Source of the DNA: Firm-04 sp045627405
GTDB taxonomy: Bacteria; Bacillota; Clostridia; Oscillospirales; Ruminococcaceae
Reading direction: 5' to 3'
DNA length: 64,000 nt
Assembly (NCBI GenBank): GCA_045627405.1
Contig: JAZQNP010000092.1
Location: forward strand, 24,743-88,742
Shown: one piece after another, positions 8,332 to 17,698 of the stretch
Layout of the letters: every line of letters starts with the position of its first letter
How positions within the stretch are numbered: position 1 is the first letter of the stretch
Notes under the pieces: model-generated
What the model was told of the DNA's origin: nothing
Seen by the model: only the letters and a program-made list of their open reading frames with translations
The model's database searches: none
Program-made: the position numbers and the translations under genes

Positions 8332-9756
8332 ATGGCGAATGAAGAAGCAAAGCGCGGCGGCACCGGAAAGATCGTGCAGATCATCGGTGCGGTCGTGGAC
8401 GTGCGCTTTCAGAAGCATGAGCTGCCCAGACTGCTGAATGCAATCGAATGTGATAACAACGGGCAGCGGCTTGTGCTGGAAGTCGCGCAGCATATCGGAG
8501 ATGATGTTGTCCGCTGCATTGCAATGAGCAGTACAGACGGTTTGGTGCGCGGTCTGGATGCGGTGGATACCGGCAGTCCGATTCGTGTACCGGTCGGCAG
8601 AGAGACGCTTGGCCGCGTGTTCAATCTGCTCGGAGATCCGGTTGATGAGAAGCCGATGCTGGAAACAGCAGAGGAATGGCCGATTCACCGGGATGCACCG
8701 TCCTATGAGGAACAGGCGGCATCAAGTGAGATGCTGGAAACCGGCATCAAGGTCATTGATCTGATTGCTCCTTACCAGAAAGGCGGAAAGATTGGCTTGT
8801 TCGGCGGTGCCGGTGTCGGCAAGACCGTTCTGATTCAGGAGCTGATCAACAATGTAGCCAATCAGCACGGCGGTATTTCGGTGTTCACCGGTGTCGGTGA
8901 GCGAACCCGTGAGGGCAATGACCTATATAATGAGATGAAGGAAAGCGGCGTTCTGGAAAAGACCTGTCTTGTGTACGGACAGATGAATGAACCGCCCGGC
9001 GCAAGAATGCGTGTCGCGCTTTCCGGTCTGACAATGGCGGAGTATTTCCGTGATACAGAGGGACAGGATGTTCTGCTGTTCATTGATAATATTTTCCGTT
9101 TTACGCAGGCAGGCTCGGAGGTTTCCGCGCTGCTCGGCAGAATGCCTTCTGCTGTCGGCTATCAGCCGACGCTGGCGACAGAAATGGGCGCGCTGCAAGA
9201 GCGGATCACTTCGACCGGAAAAGGGTCGATCACATCTGTTCAGGCGGTTTACGTTCCGGCGGACGATCTGACAGACCCGGCACCGGCAACGACCTTTGCA
9301 CATCTCGATGCAACAACGGTGCTTTCGAGACAGATTGCATCCCTCGGTATTTATCCGGCAGTGGATCCGCTGGAAAGCAGTTCGCGTATTCTATCTCCGG
9401 AGATTGTCGGACAGGAGCATTACCGTGTGGCGCGTGAGGTGCAGACAATGCTGCAACGGTATACGGAATTGCAGGACATTATCGCCATCATGGGTATGGA
9501 TGAGCTGTCGGATGAGGATAAGCTGACGGTCAGCCGTGCGAGAAAGGTGCAGCGATTCCTGAGTCAGCCGTTTTCTGTTGCAGAGCAGTTTACCGGTATG
9601 CAGGGCAAATATGTGCCGATTGCGGAGACCATCCGCGGTTTCCGTGAGATCATTGACGGAGAGCATGACGATATTCCGGAGTCTGCATTTTTGTTTGCCG
9701 GAACCATCGACGACGTACTGGATAAAGCGAAAGCGTTGGAGGGTGATGCAGAGTGA
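8332..9756 (+). CDS. atpD: F0F1 ATP synthase subunit beta
   Basis: Catalytic subunit of F1, 474 residues. The Walker A motif GGAGVGKT lies at 158-165, followed by GVGERTREGNDLYNEM, and the Walker B region is LLFIDNIFRF. The family signature around PAVDPLESSSR is intact. The ATG at 8332 is preceded by AAGTGAG, a modest Shine-Dalgarno, in a 32-base gap after atpG. The stop overlaps the GTG start of atpC by four bases. Confidence 0.98.
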   Translation: MANEEAKRGGTGKIVQIIGAVVDVRFQKHELPRLLNAIECDNNGQRLVLEVAQHIGDDVVRCIAMSSTDGLVRGLDAVDTGSPIRVPVGRETLGRVFNLLGDPVDEKPMLETAEEWPIHRDAPSYEEQAASSEMLETGIKVIDLIAPYQKGGKIGLFGGAGVGKTVLIQELINNVANQHGGISVFTGVGERTREGNDLYNEMKESGVLEKTCLVYGQMNEPPGARMRVALSGLTMAEYFRDTEGQDVLLFIDNIFRFTQAGSEVSALLGRMPSAVGYQPTLATEMGALQERITSTGKGSITSVQAVYVPADDLTDPAPATTFAHLDATTVLSRQIASLGIYPAVDPLESSSRILSPEIVGQEHYRVAREVQTMLQRYTELQDIIAIMGMDELSDEDKLTVSRARKVQRFLSQPFSVAEQFTGMQGKYVPIAETIRGFREIIDGEHDDIPESAFLFAGTIDDVLDKAKALEGDAE

Positions 9757-10160
9757 GTACATTTCCGCTGCAAATCATCACGCCGGATAAGGTGTTTTTT
9801 GACGGTGAGGTTCAGCGTCTGGTAGTGCGCACAACGGAGGGCGATGTCGGTATATTGGCACGGCATGAAAAGTACGTTGCCGCGTTGCAGTCCGGACCGA
9901 TTAAGCTCACAATGGAAGACGGAACAGTGCGTATTGCTGCACTGTCTGGCGGGGCGTTGAAGGTATCACCCGACCGTACCGCAATTTTAGCGAATGCGGT
10001 GGAATGGGCGGAGGATATTGATGTGGAGTGGGCAAAACGCTCAGAGGAGGATGCCCGCCGCAAGAAAGAACGCAGTGAGACACAGTTTGATCAGCGTGCG
10101 GCGGAAGCAAAGCTGCAACGCGCACTGAACCGTTTGCGTGTCTCATCCATGCACGAATAA
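9753..10160 (+). CDS. atpC: F0F1 ATP synthase subunit epsilon
   Basis: Regulatory subunit at the foot of the central stalk, 135 residues. The beta-sandwich domain opens with FPLQIITPDKVFFDGEV and contains EGDVGILARHE, both typical. The C-terminal two-helix part ends in AEAKLQRALNRLRVS. The start is GTG 9753, overlapping the atpD stop as GTGA. It is the last atp gene. Confidence 0.96.
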   Translation: MSTFPLQIITPDKVFFDGEVQRLVVRTTEGDVGILARHEKYVAALQSGPIKLTMEDGTVRIAALSGGALKVSPDRTAILANAVEWAEDIDVEWAKRSEEDARRKKERSETQFDQRAAEAKLQRALNRLRVSSMHE

Positions 10161-10192
10161 AAAAATCAATCAGAAAAGGAATTGTGGATAGT

Positions 10193-10858
10193 ATGAAAAA
10201 GACAAAAGTTTTCGGAACAATTACGCTGATATTGGCGTGTCTTGCTGTTGTGTTGCTGCTGGATATACCGAAGTTTCTGAAATATCAGACCGGCGACATC
10301 AAGAGCATCAACGACAGCAACCTGACACTGGATAAAGGTGATTTGGTTGACGGCACCGTTGAGTATTGCTGGGGCTGGGCTGTGGAGCAGTATGACACAA
10401 CATTCGGTATCCGTACTTCATCCAACAGCACACTGCGGTATTACGCATTGGAACTTGACAAGGGTACGCTGCTGCTTTACGAAACCGGAAGTTCTGGGGA
10501 TTACAGCAAGCTCGATCAGATCACAACACAAACCGGTACCTATTATGAGTCGCTGTATGATTACCTCGACGGAAAGATTGATCTGGAAGAAGTTTCGCTG
10601 CCGACATCCACGCTGGACATTCAGGGTGTTGTGAAAACGATGCCTTCTGATGTGCGCAACCTTTTCAAAGAGTGGTATGAGGACGATGCAAACTTTGATG
10701 CGGATACGGAGATCTATATGATTACCCGTTCCTCTTTCGACCGTTTGTTCATTTCTTTGATCATCGGTGCAGTGGCAGCAGTCCTTGCAATCGTATTTCT
10801 GATCGTGACCATTGTAACACACAAAAAAGAAAAATACAATCAGCAATTCGGATATTAA
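10193..10858 (+). CDS. Two-helix membrane protein of unknown function
   Basis: I do not recognise this 221-residue protein. It has one N-terminal membrane segment (about 6-26, ITLILACLAVVLLL), an extracytoplasmic domain of about 150 residues with no cysteines that I could place in a family, and a second membrane segment near the end (about 185-208), then a short basic tail. It follows atpC by 32 bases with no terminator between, so it may be read through from the atp operon. Start choice is uncertain: GTG 10184 is too close to AAAAGGA, while ATG 10193 is 12 bases from it; I prefer the ATG. Confidence 0.7.
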   Translation: MKKTKVFGTITLILACLAVVLLLDIPKFLKYQTGDIKSINDSNLTLDKGDLVDGTVEYCWGWAVEQYDTTFGIRTSSNSTLRYYALELDKGTLLLYETGSSGDYSKLDQITTQTGTYYESLYDYLDGKIDLEEVSLPTSTLDIQGVVKTMPSDVRNLFKEWYEDDANFDADTEIYMITRSSFDRLFISLIIGAVAAVLAIVFLIVTIVTHKKEKYNQQFGY

Positions 10859-10902
10859 TGAATGCCCGACGGGGCAGCGTATAAAAAGGGGATTTGATTC
10901 TA

Positions 10903-12603
10903 ATGAAAAGAAAACACCGATTTCTTGCCATGTTGTCCGCTTTGGCTCTGCTGATGCCGCATATTTCTGCTATACCGGTGCAATTTGCAAGTGCTGCGGA
11001 TGATACACAGGATGACTGGCTGCATGTCGAAGGTGACAAAATCTGTGATATGAACGGCAATGAGGTCTGGCTGACCGGCGTCAACTGGTTCGGCTACAAT
11101 GTCGGCTCGCAGGTGTTTGACGGCGTATGGTCAGTTAATATGCACGACTGTCTGCGGTTGATTGCGGATCACGGCTTCAATCTGCTGCGCGTGCCGATGT
11201 CCACAGAGATTATGCTGCAATGGAAAAACAATGAGCCGGACAGCATGATCAAGGTCAATACCTACTCCAATCCTGAGTTGACGCTCGAAGGGATTGAGGG
11301 CGGAACGGTCATGTACAGCTTTGACATCTGGAATCTGGCGGTGCAGTGGTGCAAAGAGCTTGGCATCAAGATCATGATTGATGTCCACAGCGCATCCACC
11401 AATGCAGCAGGTCACCAGTGGGCATTGTGGTACGATGACAAATTCAGCACGGAAGACTGGATTGAAGGTCTGACGTGGATGACAGAGTACTATAAAAATG
11501 ATGACACGATCATTGCGTTTGATCTTGAAAATGAACCGCACGGCAAAAAGGATGAGGGCAATTTTGCAAAATGGGATGACTCAACAGATCTGAACAACTG
11601 GAAATATGCCGCTGAGCGTTGTGCTGCTGAGATTCTTGCCATCAATCCGCATGTGTTGATCATGGTTGAGGGCATTGAGAGTTATCCGAAGTTTGACGAG
11701 GGCGCAGACTGGAATTCCGTATCGAGTGATTACACAAGACCTCCGTATCCGTACAGCAATTACTACGGAGCGTGGTGGGGTGCAAACTTCCGCGGTGTAC
11801 GGGATTATCCGATTGATCTTGGTGCTTTTCAGAGCCAGCTTGTATATTCCCCGCATGACTACGGTCCGGAGGTTTATAAGCAGGAGTGGTTTTATCTGAA
11901 TGATGACAGCAAGACCTTCTCGCGTCAGACATTGCTGGATGATTACTGGTATGACACATGGGCATTTATTGCCGAAGAGCATATTGCGCCGCTGCTCATG
12001 GGCGAATGGGGCGGCTGGGTCGATGAGGAACACGATCTGACCGGTGAAAATGTCCACTGGCTGCAAGAAATCCGTGATTATATGATCGACAAGCACATTC
12101 ATCATACATTCTGGTGCTTCAATGAAAATTCTTCTGATACCGGCGGATTGGTTTACGACAATTTCGGCACTTGGGATGACGTGAAATATGACTTCATCAA
12201 ATCGGCACTCTGGCAGGATCAGAACGGTGTGTTCATCAGTTTGGATCATCAGTATCCGATCGGTGCAAACGGACAGTCGCTCAGCGATTATTACGGCGGC
12301 AGCGTTTCGACCGGCAGCGGATCGACTGCTACCACGACATCCACAACAACGACGACTACTGTGACAGACGACACCTTTGTGATGTACGGTGATCTCGATG
12401 AAAACGGTATTATCAATACAGCTGATGCAATTCTTCTCTGCCGCGCGATCGCAGGGGTAGATGGCTTGCATTTAACTGTACAGGGGCGTATCAACGGAGA
12501 TTGTGACGGGATCACAGGTTTAGACCAACGCGATCTCGTGTTGCTGCTTGGATTTATTGCCGGCAAGTACACATTTGATCAGCTTGGAAGACCGCAGACA
12601 TAA
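10903..12603 (+). CDS. Secreted GH5 cellulase with C-terminal dockerin
   Basis: A cellulosomal endoglucanase-type enzyme of 566 residues. A signal peptide (about 1-32) ends near ASAA. The GH5 barrel spans about 40-450 and contains the opening GNEVWLTGVNWFGYN, acid/base Glu211 in FDLENEPHG and nucleophile Glu368 in LMGEWGGW. A linker of Ser, Gly and mostly Thr follows (about 465-490), then a dockerin (about 496-556) with calcium loops beginning GDLDENG and GDCDG. The subfamily may be GH5_1, but I cannot be sure by eye; activity on mannan or xyloglucan is not excluded. ATG 10903 is preceded by AAAGGGG; an upstream TTG (10894) is too close to it. No promoter is visible in the 44-base gap before the gene. 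A strong terminator follows. Confidence 0.92.
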   Translation: MKRKHRFLAMLSALALLMPHISAIPVQFASAADDTQDDWLHVEGDKICDMNGNEVWLTGVNWFGYNVGSQVFDGVWSVNMHDCLRLIADHGFNLLRVPMSTEIMLQWKNNEPDSMIKVNTYSNPELTLEGIEGGTVMYSFDIWNLAVQWCKELGIKIMIDVHSASTNAAGHQWALWYDDKFSTEDWIEGLTWMTEYYKNDDTIIAFDLENEPHGKKDEGNFAKWDDSTDLNNWKYAAERCAAEILAINPHVLIMVEGIESYPKFDEGADWNSVSSDYTRPPYPYSNYYGAWWGANFRGVRDYPIDLGAFQSQLVYSPHDYGPEVYKQEWFYLNDDSKTFSRQTLLDDYWYDTWAFIAEEHIAPLLMGEWGGWVDEEHDLTGENVHWLQEIRDYMIDKHIHHTFWCFNENSSDTGGLVYDNFGTWDDVKYDFIKSALWQDQNGVFISLDHQYPIGANGQSLSDYYGGSVSTGSGSTATTTSTTTTTTVTDDTFVMYGDLDENGIINTADAILLCRAIAGVDGLHLTVQGRINGDCDGITGLDQRDLVLLLGFIAGKYTFDQLGRPQT

Positions 12604-12609
12604 CAAAAC

Positions 12610-12640
12610 AAACAGGCGGCTATATCATGCCGCCTGTTTT
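12610..12640 (+). terminator. Terminator after the GH5 gene
   Basis: An 11-bp perfect stem (AAACAGGCGGC pairing with GCCGCCTGTTT) with an 8-base loop, followed by TTTTG. It lies only 20 bases before the hydF start, so hydF needs read-through or a promoter I cannot see. Confidence 0.75.
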
Positions 12641-12660
12641 GCAGATCGGAGGGGTGTGAT

Positions 12661-13881
12661 ATGTCAAATCTGGAACAGGTACCTGCGTCGGAGCGAATAC
12701 ACATTGGATTTTTCGGTGCCAGAAATGCCGGAAAATCCAGCCTTGTCAACGCAATCACCGGTCAGGAGATTTCGATTGTTTCCTCTGTTGCAGGAACGAC
12801 AACCGATGCAGTCAGCAAGAGCATGGAATTGCTGCCGCTCGGAGCGGTGCTGATCACAGATACCGCCGGATATGACGATGATGATGCTGCGCTCGGCAGA
12901 CAGCGGATTGAAAAATCGCGCAGAGAGCTGTTTCGCACGGATATTGCGGTATTGGTGGCTGACGCTGCAAAACCGCTTGGTGAAACGGAACAGACGCTGA
13001 TACAGTTGTTTGAACAGGAACACACGCCATATCTAATCGCGCTGAATAAAAGTGATGCGTATACGGAGCGTTTACAAACATTACCGCCGAATGCACTCTA
13101 TGTCAGTGCGAAAACCGGTGAGGGCGTGCAGGAACTGAAAGAGATGCTGGGTGCGATTGCAAAGCAGGATGCGCCGGAGCGGTATATCCTGCGCGATCTT
13201 GTACAGCAGGACGATGCCGTGATCCTTGTTTGTCCGATTGATGAATCCGCACCGAAAGGCAGACTGATCCTGCCGCAGCAGCAAACACTTCGCGAGCTGC
13301 TGGATGCACATACATCCGCGCTGGTGGTGCAGCCGGAACAGCTTTCATCGCTGCTGCCTCTTCTGACAACGCCGCCGCGTATGGTCGTGACAGACAGTCA
13401 GGCATTTTCAGCCGTTGCTGAAATTGTGCCGGAGACCGTTTCGCTGACATCCTTTTCGGTTTTGCTTGCGCGGTATAACGGGTATCTGAAAACAGCAGTG
13501 GAAGGTGTGCGCGCTTTACAGCTTTTGCAGGACGGCGCAAGGATTCTGATTGCAGAGGGTTGTACACATCACCGCCAGTGCAACGACATCGGCACAGTGA
13601 AGCTGCCGCGTGCGATCAGAAAGTTGACCGGAAAAAACTTTGTACTGGAGTATTGTTCAGGCGGAACATTTCCGACTGATTTGCGCGGATATGATCTCGT
13701 CGTTCACTGCGGCGGATGTATGCGAACCGAGCGTGAGATTCATTGGCGGATGCGGACGGCTCTTTCGCAGGGCGTGCCGTTTACCAATTACGGAATTACA
13801 CTTGCGGCGTGCAGCGGCATACTGGATCGTGTGCTGATGGGCGGACAGTTATTGGACGAGGGATCATCTTGCAGTCAGTAA
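12661..13881 (+). CDS. hydF: [FeFe]-hydrogenase H-cluster maturation GTPase HydF
   Basis: Scaffold GTPase on which the 2Fe subcluster is assembled before transfer to hydrogenase. The GTPase domain has the P-loop GARNAGKS (19-26), the G3 motif DTAGYDD and the G4 motif NKSD. The C-terminal cluster-binding ligands are all present: Cys301-x-His303 (CTHHRQC) and His349-Cys350-x-x-Cys353 (HCGGC). The 406-residue length is normal. GGAGGGG lies six bases before the ATG. HydE, HydG and the hydrogenase itself are not in this window. The gene stands between a cellulase and amino acid genes, so its position gives no further functional clue. Confidence 0.95.
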   Translation: MSNLEQVPASERIHIGFFGARNAGKSSLVNAITGQEISIVSSVAGTTTDAVSKSMELLPLGAVLITDTAGYDDDDAALGRQRIEKSRRELFRTDIAVLVADAAKPLGETEQTLIQLFEQEHTPYLIALNKSDAYTERLQTLPPNALYVSAKTGEGVQELKEMLGAIAKQDAPERYILRDLVQQDDAVILVCPIDESAPKGRLILPQQQTLRELLDAHTSALVVQPEQLSSLLPLLTTPPRMVVTDSQAFSAVAEIVPETVSLTSFSVLLARYNGYLKTAVEGVRALQLLQDGARILIAEGCTHHRQCNDIGTVKLPRAIRKLTGKNFVLEYCSGGTFPTDLRGYDLVVHCGGCMRTEREIHWRMRTALSQGVPFTNYGITLAACSGILDRVLMGGQLLDEGSSCSQ

Positions 13882-13910
13882 TGAAATCTGTTTTGTGTTT
13901 GTGAAATGCG

Positions 13911-13946
13911 ATTCCGCTGCATCCTTTTTGCAGCGGAATTATTTTT
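13911..13946 (+). terminator. Terminator after hydF
   Basis: An 11-bp stem (ATTCCGCTGCA pairing with TGCAGCGGAAT) with a short loop, followed by TATTTTTAT. Confidence 0.8.
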
Positions 13947-13956
13947 ATGACGAGCC

Positions 13957-13985
13957 TTGACAATTTTTATGATATATGGTATAAT
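13957..13985 (+). promoter_or_regulatory. Promoter of the ACT-domain gene and hom
   Basis: Consensus promoter: TTGACA (13957-13962), a 17-base spacer ending in TGG, and TATAAT (13980-13985). It lies right after the hydF terminator and 57 bases before the gene. Confidence 0.9.
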
Positions 13986-14041
13986 GATTGTGTTGTAAAA
14001 ACAAGTGTGCGCCGCAGACGGATGAATGGGGGAGAAGAGAA

Positions 14042-14485
14042 ATGTCTGATCGTGCGAAAAACTGGGTTGTTGTCGATGCGGGTGTCTTGCCGGATGTCAT
14101 CACAAAAACTCTGACGGTCAAGCGGATGCTTGCAAACCGTGAGGAAAAAAGCTCATCGGCAGCGTGCCGGACGGTCGGCATTTCACGCAGTGCATTTTAT
14201 AAATATCGGGATTCGGTATTTCTCTATGAGGAGCAGATGCAGGCGCGGATTTTCACAGTTTATCTGCTGCTGACAGATGCCGCAGGTGTGCTTTCCGGTG
14301 TGCTGCACGCATTGACAGAAGCCGGCGCGAATGTGCTGACACTGAATCAGAGCATTCCGGTTGACGGCGCAGCGACGGTCACAGTCACATTCCGAACGGA
14401 GGATGCTGCCGGAATTTCAGTACTGTGTACGTCACTCAGTGAGTGTAAGGGCGTTGTAGAAGTGCGGCTGCTCTCCGGTTCTTGA
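14042..14485 (+). CDS. pheB: ACT-domain protein, PheB family
   Basis: A 147-residue protein. The first half has a helical DNA-binding-like segment (SAACRTVGISRSAFYKYRDSV, about 41-60), and the second half is an ACT domain opening RIFTVYLLLTDAAGVLSGVL with a conserved turn ALTEAGANVLTLNQ. This matches the PheB/UPF0735 family, which commonly lies beside hom and thr genes. ACT domains usually bind amino acids, so a regulatory role toward threonine or aromatic synthesis is plausible but unproven. The start ATG 14042 follows GGGGGAGAAGAG. It is in an apparent operon with hom, 39 bases downstream. Confidence 0.85.
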   Translation: MSDRAKNWVVVDAGVLPDVITKTLTVKRMLANREEKSSSAACRTVGISRSAFYKYRDSVFLYEEQMQARIFTVYLLLTDAAGVLSGVLHALTEAGANVLTLNQSIPVDGAATVTVTFRTEDAAGISVLCTSLSECKGVVEVRLLSGS

Positions 14486-14524
14486 AAATTAGGAAAGGAA
14501 ACTCCGTGAGCGTTACGCGGAGAA

Positions 14525-15784
14525 ATGAGGGTTATGAAGAAATTTGCAGTTTTGGGTTACGGAACGGTCGGTTCGGGTGTTGTCGAACTGTTTTATAAAA
14601 ACAGAGCAAAAATTGAGCAGAAGGCGGGCGCGCCGATGGAACTTGGATATATCCTTGATCTGCGCGATTTTCCGGATTCGCCGTATGCCGACAAATTTAC
14701 TAAGGATCTCAATGTGATTCTGAACGATCCGGAGATCTCCGTTGTTGCAGAGTGCATGGGCGGTGTGGAGCCGGCGTTTACATATCTGATGCATTGCCTT
14801 AGTCAGGGAATCAGTGTTGTGACTTCCAATAAAGAGCTTGTGGCGCAGAAAGGCGCGCTTATGCTTGCCGCCGCAAAAGAGAATTCCTGCAACTGTTTCT
14901 TTGAGGCGAGTGTCGGCGGCGCAATCCCGATCATCCGACCGCTTCACCGCTGCCTTGCTGCGAACGATATTTCGGAAATTTACGGCATTCTGAACGGCAC
15001 AACAAACTTCATTCTCGACAAGATGCTCAGTGATGATATGTCATTTGAAGATGCGTTGAAGCTTGCGCAGGAGCTTGGCTATGCAGAGCGTGAGCCGAGT
15101 GCGGATGTTGACGGTCACGATGCCTGCCGCAAGATCTGTATTCTGGCATCTCTTGCGTATGGGAAGCATGTATATCCGGAGAGTGTATACACGGAGGGCA
15201 TCCGTGCAATTACACTCGAAGATGCTGCCGCGGCGGATGCATTAGACGGTGCTGTCAAGCTGATCGCATCGGTGCAGAGACTCGATGACGGCAGAATTCT
15301 TCCGGCGGTTATGCCGATGTTTGTTCCGCATGAAAATCTGATTTCGCGTGTAGACGGCGTATTCAACTGTGTTGAGGTTGTCGGTGATGCGATTGACCGT
15401 GCATATTTCTGCGGAAGAGGCGCAGGCAAGCTCCCGACGGCGAGCGCAGTGATGGGAGACGTTATTGAGGCTGTGAAGCATCATAAGACGGTGTTCTCTC
15501 AGGATTGGACAGATGTCGGGACACAGGATTTTGTTGCGGGGATAGATGCACTTTGCAGCGGCTTGATGATTCGGTTTGCTGCTGCGCATGATGCGGCAAA
15601 GATCAGCGAGTTCTTTGCGGAATATCTTGCAAAGCTCGGATATACCGATGAGCCTGTTATGGCAGTGGACAACGCGTGCCTGATTTCCGTGAAGCTGACA
15701 GCAGCCGAACGCGATGCGATCTGTGCTGCGGCAGCAGATGCCGGCATGGCAGCAGCTCATACGATTCCGGTGATGCCGGCATAA
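14525..15784 (+). CDS. hom: Homoserine dehydrogenase
   Basis: Reduces aspartate semialdehyde to homoserine in the threonine/methionine branch. The NAD(P)-binding motif is VLGYGTVGSGV near the N-terminus. The catalytic domain contains the stretch around GILNGTTNFILDKM and the lysine-containing GYAEREPSADVDGHDACRK. The C-terminal part (about 330-419) looks like the ACT-type regulatory domain of monofunctional enzymes. The 419-residue length is normal. ATG 14525 is given; ATG 14534 (MKKFAVLG) fits an upstream GGAGA spacing better and may be the true start. ThrH, encoded at 27488-28090, could use the product. Confidence 0.94.
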   Translation: MRVMKKFAVLGYGTVGSGVVELFYKNRAKIEQKAGAPMELGYILDLRDFPDSPYADKFTKDLNVILNDPEISVVAECMGGVEPAFTYLMHCLSQGISVVTSNKELVAQKGALMLAAAKENSCNCFFEASVGGAIPIIRPLHRCLAANDISEIYGILNGTTNFILDKMLSDDMSFEDALKLAQELGYAEREPSADVDGHDACRKICILASLAYGKHVYPESVYTEGIRAITLEDAAAADALDGAVKLIASVQRLDDGRILPAVMPMFVPHENLISRVDGVFNCVEVVGDAIDRAYFCGRGAGKLPTASAVMGDVIEAVKHHKTVFSQDWTDVGTQDFVAGIDALCSGLMIRFAAAHDAAKISEFFAEYLAKLGYTDEPVMAVDNACLISVKLTAAERDAICAAAADAGMAAAHTIPVMPA

Positions 15785-15802
15785 TTCGGGTATAAGTGAA
15801 AG

Positions 15803-15838
15803 AAAAAGGGGACTGCACGAAGTGTGCAGTCCCTTTCT
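15803..15838. terminator. Bidirectional terminator between hom and the CE2-type esterase gene
   Basis: A 10-bp stem (GGGACTGCAC pairing with GTGCAGTCCC) flanked by AAAAA on the left and TTTCTT on the right. It serves the two convergent genes. Confidence 0.8.
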
Positions 15839-15840
15839 TG

Positions 15841-17577
15841 TTATTCAGCCCATTTATAGAGGGTCAGATTTTTGAATGTGATATTGCCGGAGGAGATGGA
15901 GCCGAGGAAGAAAGCAATTTCAACAGAATCATCTGCGCTGTTCACACGGAATGTTTTGGTGATCGTCTGGTACTCACCGGTACCCGTTACCGTGTCATTA
16001 CAGTAAGATTTCTCAGTCTGATCTGTATTGCGCACTGCGTAATTGATCGCAGAACCGCTCGGCGGATTGACAGAGAACGTCAGTGTGTACTCTCCGGCGG
16101 AGAGGTTCAGACCGCGCAGATAAGCAATCATGGATTCATCATTACCGCCGCCCGCCGTGATATTGATATTATACGATCTGTCCCAGTCGCTGAAATACGG
16201 CCATGCGTTTGCTCCGGAAGCGGAATCGTACGAAAGGCTGTATGTGCCGTTTGCAGCAAAGTCCAGTCCGATACCGCTGTATTCCATACCGAGTGCATCA
16301 CAGAGATGACTTGCCAGCAGATAGGAGTTCAGCTCATGTGTTTTTGCCGACGGATGCCAGTCGGCACCGATGCCGTTGTTTGTAAAGTCGTGCGTCGGAG
16401 ACTGATAGCAGCTGACCTTTGCGTCTCCGAATTCTGCAACGGCTGCTTCGAGATACGGATATAGTTCCTCACATCCCATAATACCCAGCGTGCAGACGAT
16501 AACAGCATTCGGATTGTTCTTACGAATTGTTCCGAGGAACTTAACGTATTTTTCCTGATATTCCAAACCACGCGTATCCAGATCCTTGGTTGCATAGGAA
16601 TCGTCATTTGTACCGAGGTTGATTACGATTGCATCGACAGGGTTTTGCGCAAAATCCCACGGAACAGTATAATCGGAAAGTGAACCTGTATTTTCATAGA
16701 TCGGCGGAACGAGGGAAGCCGTGTTGATTGTTCCGTCGTTGGAGTAGCCCGAGACAATTCCGTATCCGCTGTAACAAACCGCGCTGTAATCAGCGTTCAG
16801 AAGCTGCGCTGTCAGATAGGCATAGGAGAGAGAGAAATTCTCAGTTCCGGTCGAAAAACTGACATATTGTGAATCTGCTTCGACGCCGTAGGCACAGGTG
16901 ATGGAATCGCCGATGAATTCAATGGAGAGAGCTTTTTTCGCAGTCGCTTTGACCGGAGAAGCAGCAGAAGAAGTCACGTCAAATTGCTTGACGCCGATTG
17001 CACCGTTATTTGCCTCAGAAAGATGCATGACTTTTACAGTAGCCGTCCGTTGTGTGCTGCCGGAGAACAGTTCAACCACTTGCTCCGGTTCGCTCATGAC
17101 CACATCAGCAACAAGTTCTCCGTCTACATAGACGCCGTAACGCGGACGGTATTTTTCATCTGAATAGACACATCCGTCACCCTCAATGGTAACACTTGCT
17201 TTGGTGCCAGTCACAGTGCATTCAACCGCCGAGCCGCTTTGAACAAGCCATGATACACCGTCATTGGAAAGTGTGCGTCCGATTTTCTTGACATTGGTAT
17301 CGGTCAGCGAAACAGTCTGCGTTTTCAATTCTCCGGTACCGGAGTTTCCCGCTGCGATAAGATCCCGTTTCAGCAGTGTGAGATCAATCGCATTCACTTT
17401 GCCATCCGCATTGTAATCATCTGCTTTTGTAACGGTGTCAGAAGCTGTCAGCGAGCGGATCAGATGAGTCACTCTTGTGTCGATGACAGGTTCCGCTCCG
17501 ATTCCGGATGCAGGAATCATAGAGCAGGTGAGTACCGCTGCTGCACATGCAACTGCCAAGTATTTTACAGATTTCAT
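15841..17577 (-). CDS. Secreted CE2-type SGNH acetylesterase with N-terminal half-dockerin
   Basis: Probably removes acetyl groups from hemicellulose. A signal peptide (about 1-27) is followed by a single dockerin-type calcium loop and helix (DYNADGKVNAIDLTLLKRDL, about 54-73) without a clear first loop. A beta-sandwich of about 120 residues comes next, then an SGNH hydrolase domain with Ser in FIGDSITCAYG, block III GTNDD and catalytic Asp/His in DWHPS. This jelly-roll plus SGNH order matches family CE2. The last 140 residues form a CBM4/16-like beta-sandwich (ending NITFKNLTLYKW). The length is 578 residues. A consensus promoter lies upstream at 17616-17644. The substrate (acetyl-xylan, glucomannan or other) cannot be told from the sequence. 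Confidence 0.87.
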   Translation of the reverse strand: MKSVKYLAVACAAAVLTCSMIPASGIGAEPVIDTRVTHLIRSLTASDTVTKADDYNADGKVNAIDLTLLKRDLIAAGNSGTGELKTQTVSLTDTNVKKIGRTLSNDGVSWLVQSGSAVECTVTGTKASVTIEGDGCVYSDEKYRPRYGVYVDGELVADVVMSEPEQVVELFSGSTQRTATVKVMHLSEANNGAIGVKQFDVTSSAASPVKATAKKALSIEFIGDSITCAYGVEADSQYVSFSTGTENFSLSYAYLTAQLLNADYSAVCYSGYGIVSGYSNDGTINTASLVPPIYENTGSLSDYTVPWDFAQNPVDAIVINLGTNDDSYATKDLDTRGLEYQEKYVKFLGTIRKNNPNAVIVCTLGIMGCEELYPYLEAAVAEFGDAKVSCYQSPTHDFTNNGIGADWHPSAKTHELNSYLLASHLCDALGMEYSGIGLDFAANGTYSLSYDSASGANAWPYFSDWDRSYNINITAGGGNDESMIAYLRGLNLSAGEYTLTFSVNPPSGSAINYAVRNTDQTEKSYCNDTVTGTGEYQTITKTFRVNSADDSVEIAFFLGSISSGNITFKNLTLYKWAE

Positions 17578-17615
17578 AGCATATTCCCCTCTTTCTGATA
17601 TAAAATACCATCCTT

Positions 17616-17644
17616 ATTATAAAATACTTCTTCTAATTTGTCAA
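17616..17644 (-). promoter_or_regulatory. Promoter of the CE2-type esterase gene
   Basis: Minus-strand TTGACA (17644-17639), 17-base spacer, TATAAT (17621-17616); a perfect consensus. Confidence 0.9.
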
Positions 17645-17698
17645 TCATGTTTTTTCAATATCGCATTCGTACTGACTAATGCATATATAATCAAAGCA

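Noticed and set aside
11581..12471. 296-residue open frame on the minus strand
   Set aside because: It is antisense to the GH5 gene, whose domains, signal peptide and dockerin are intact.
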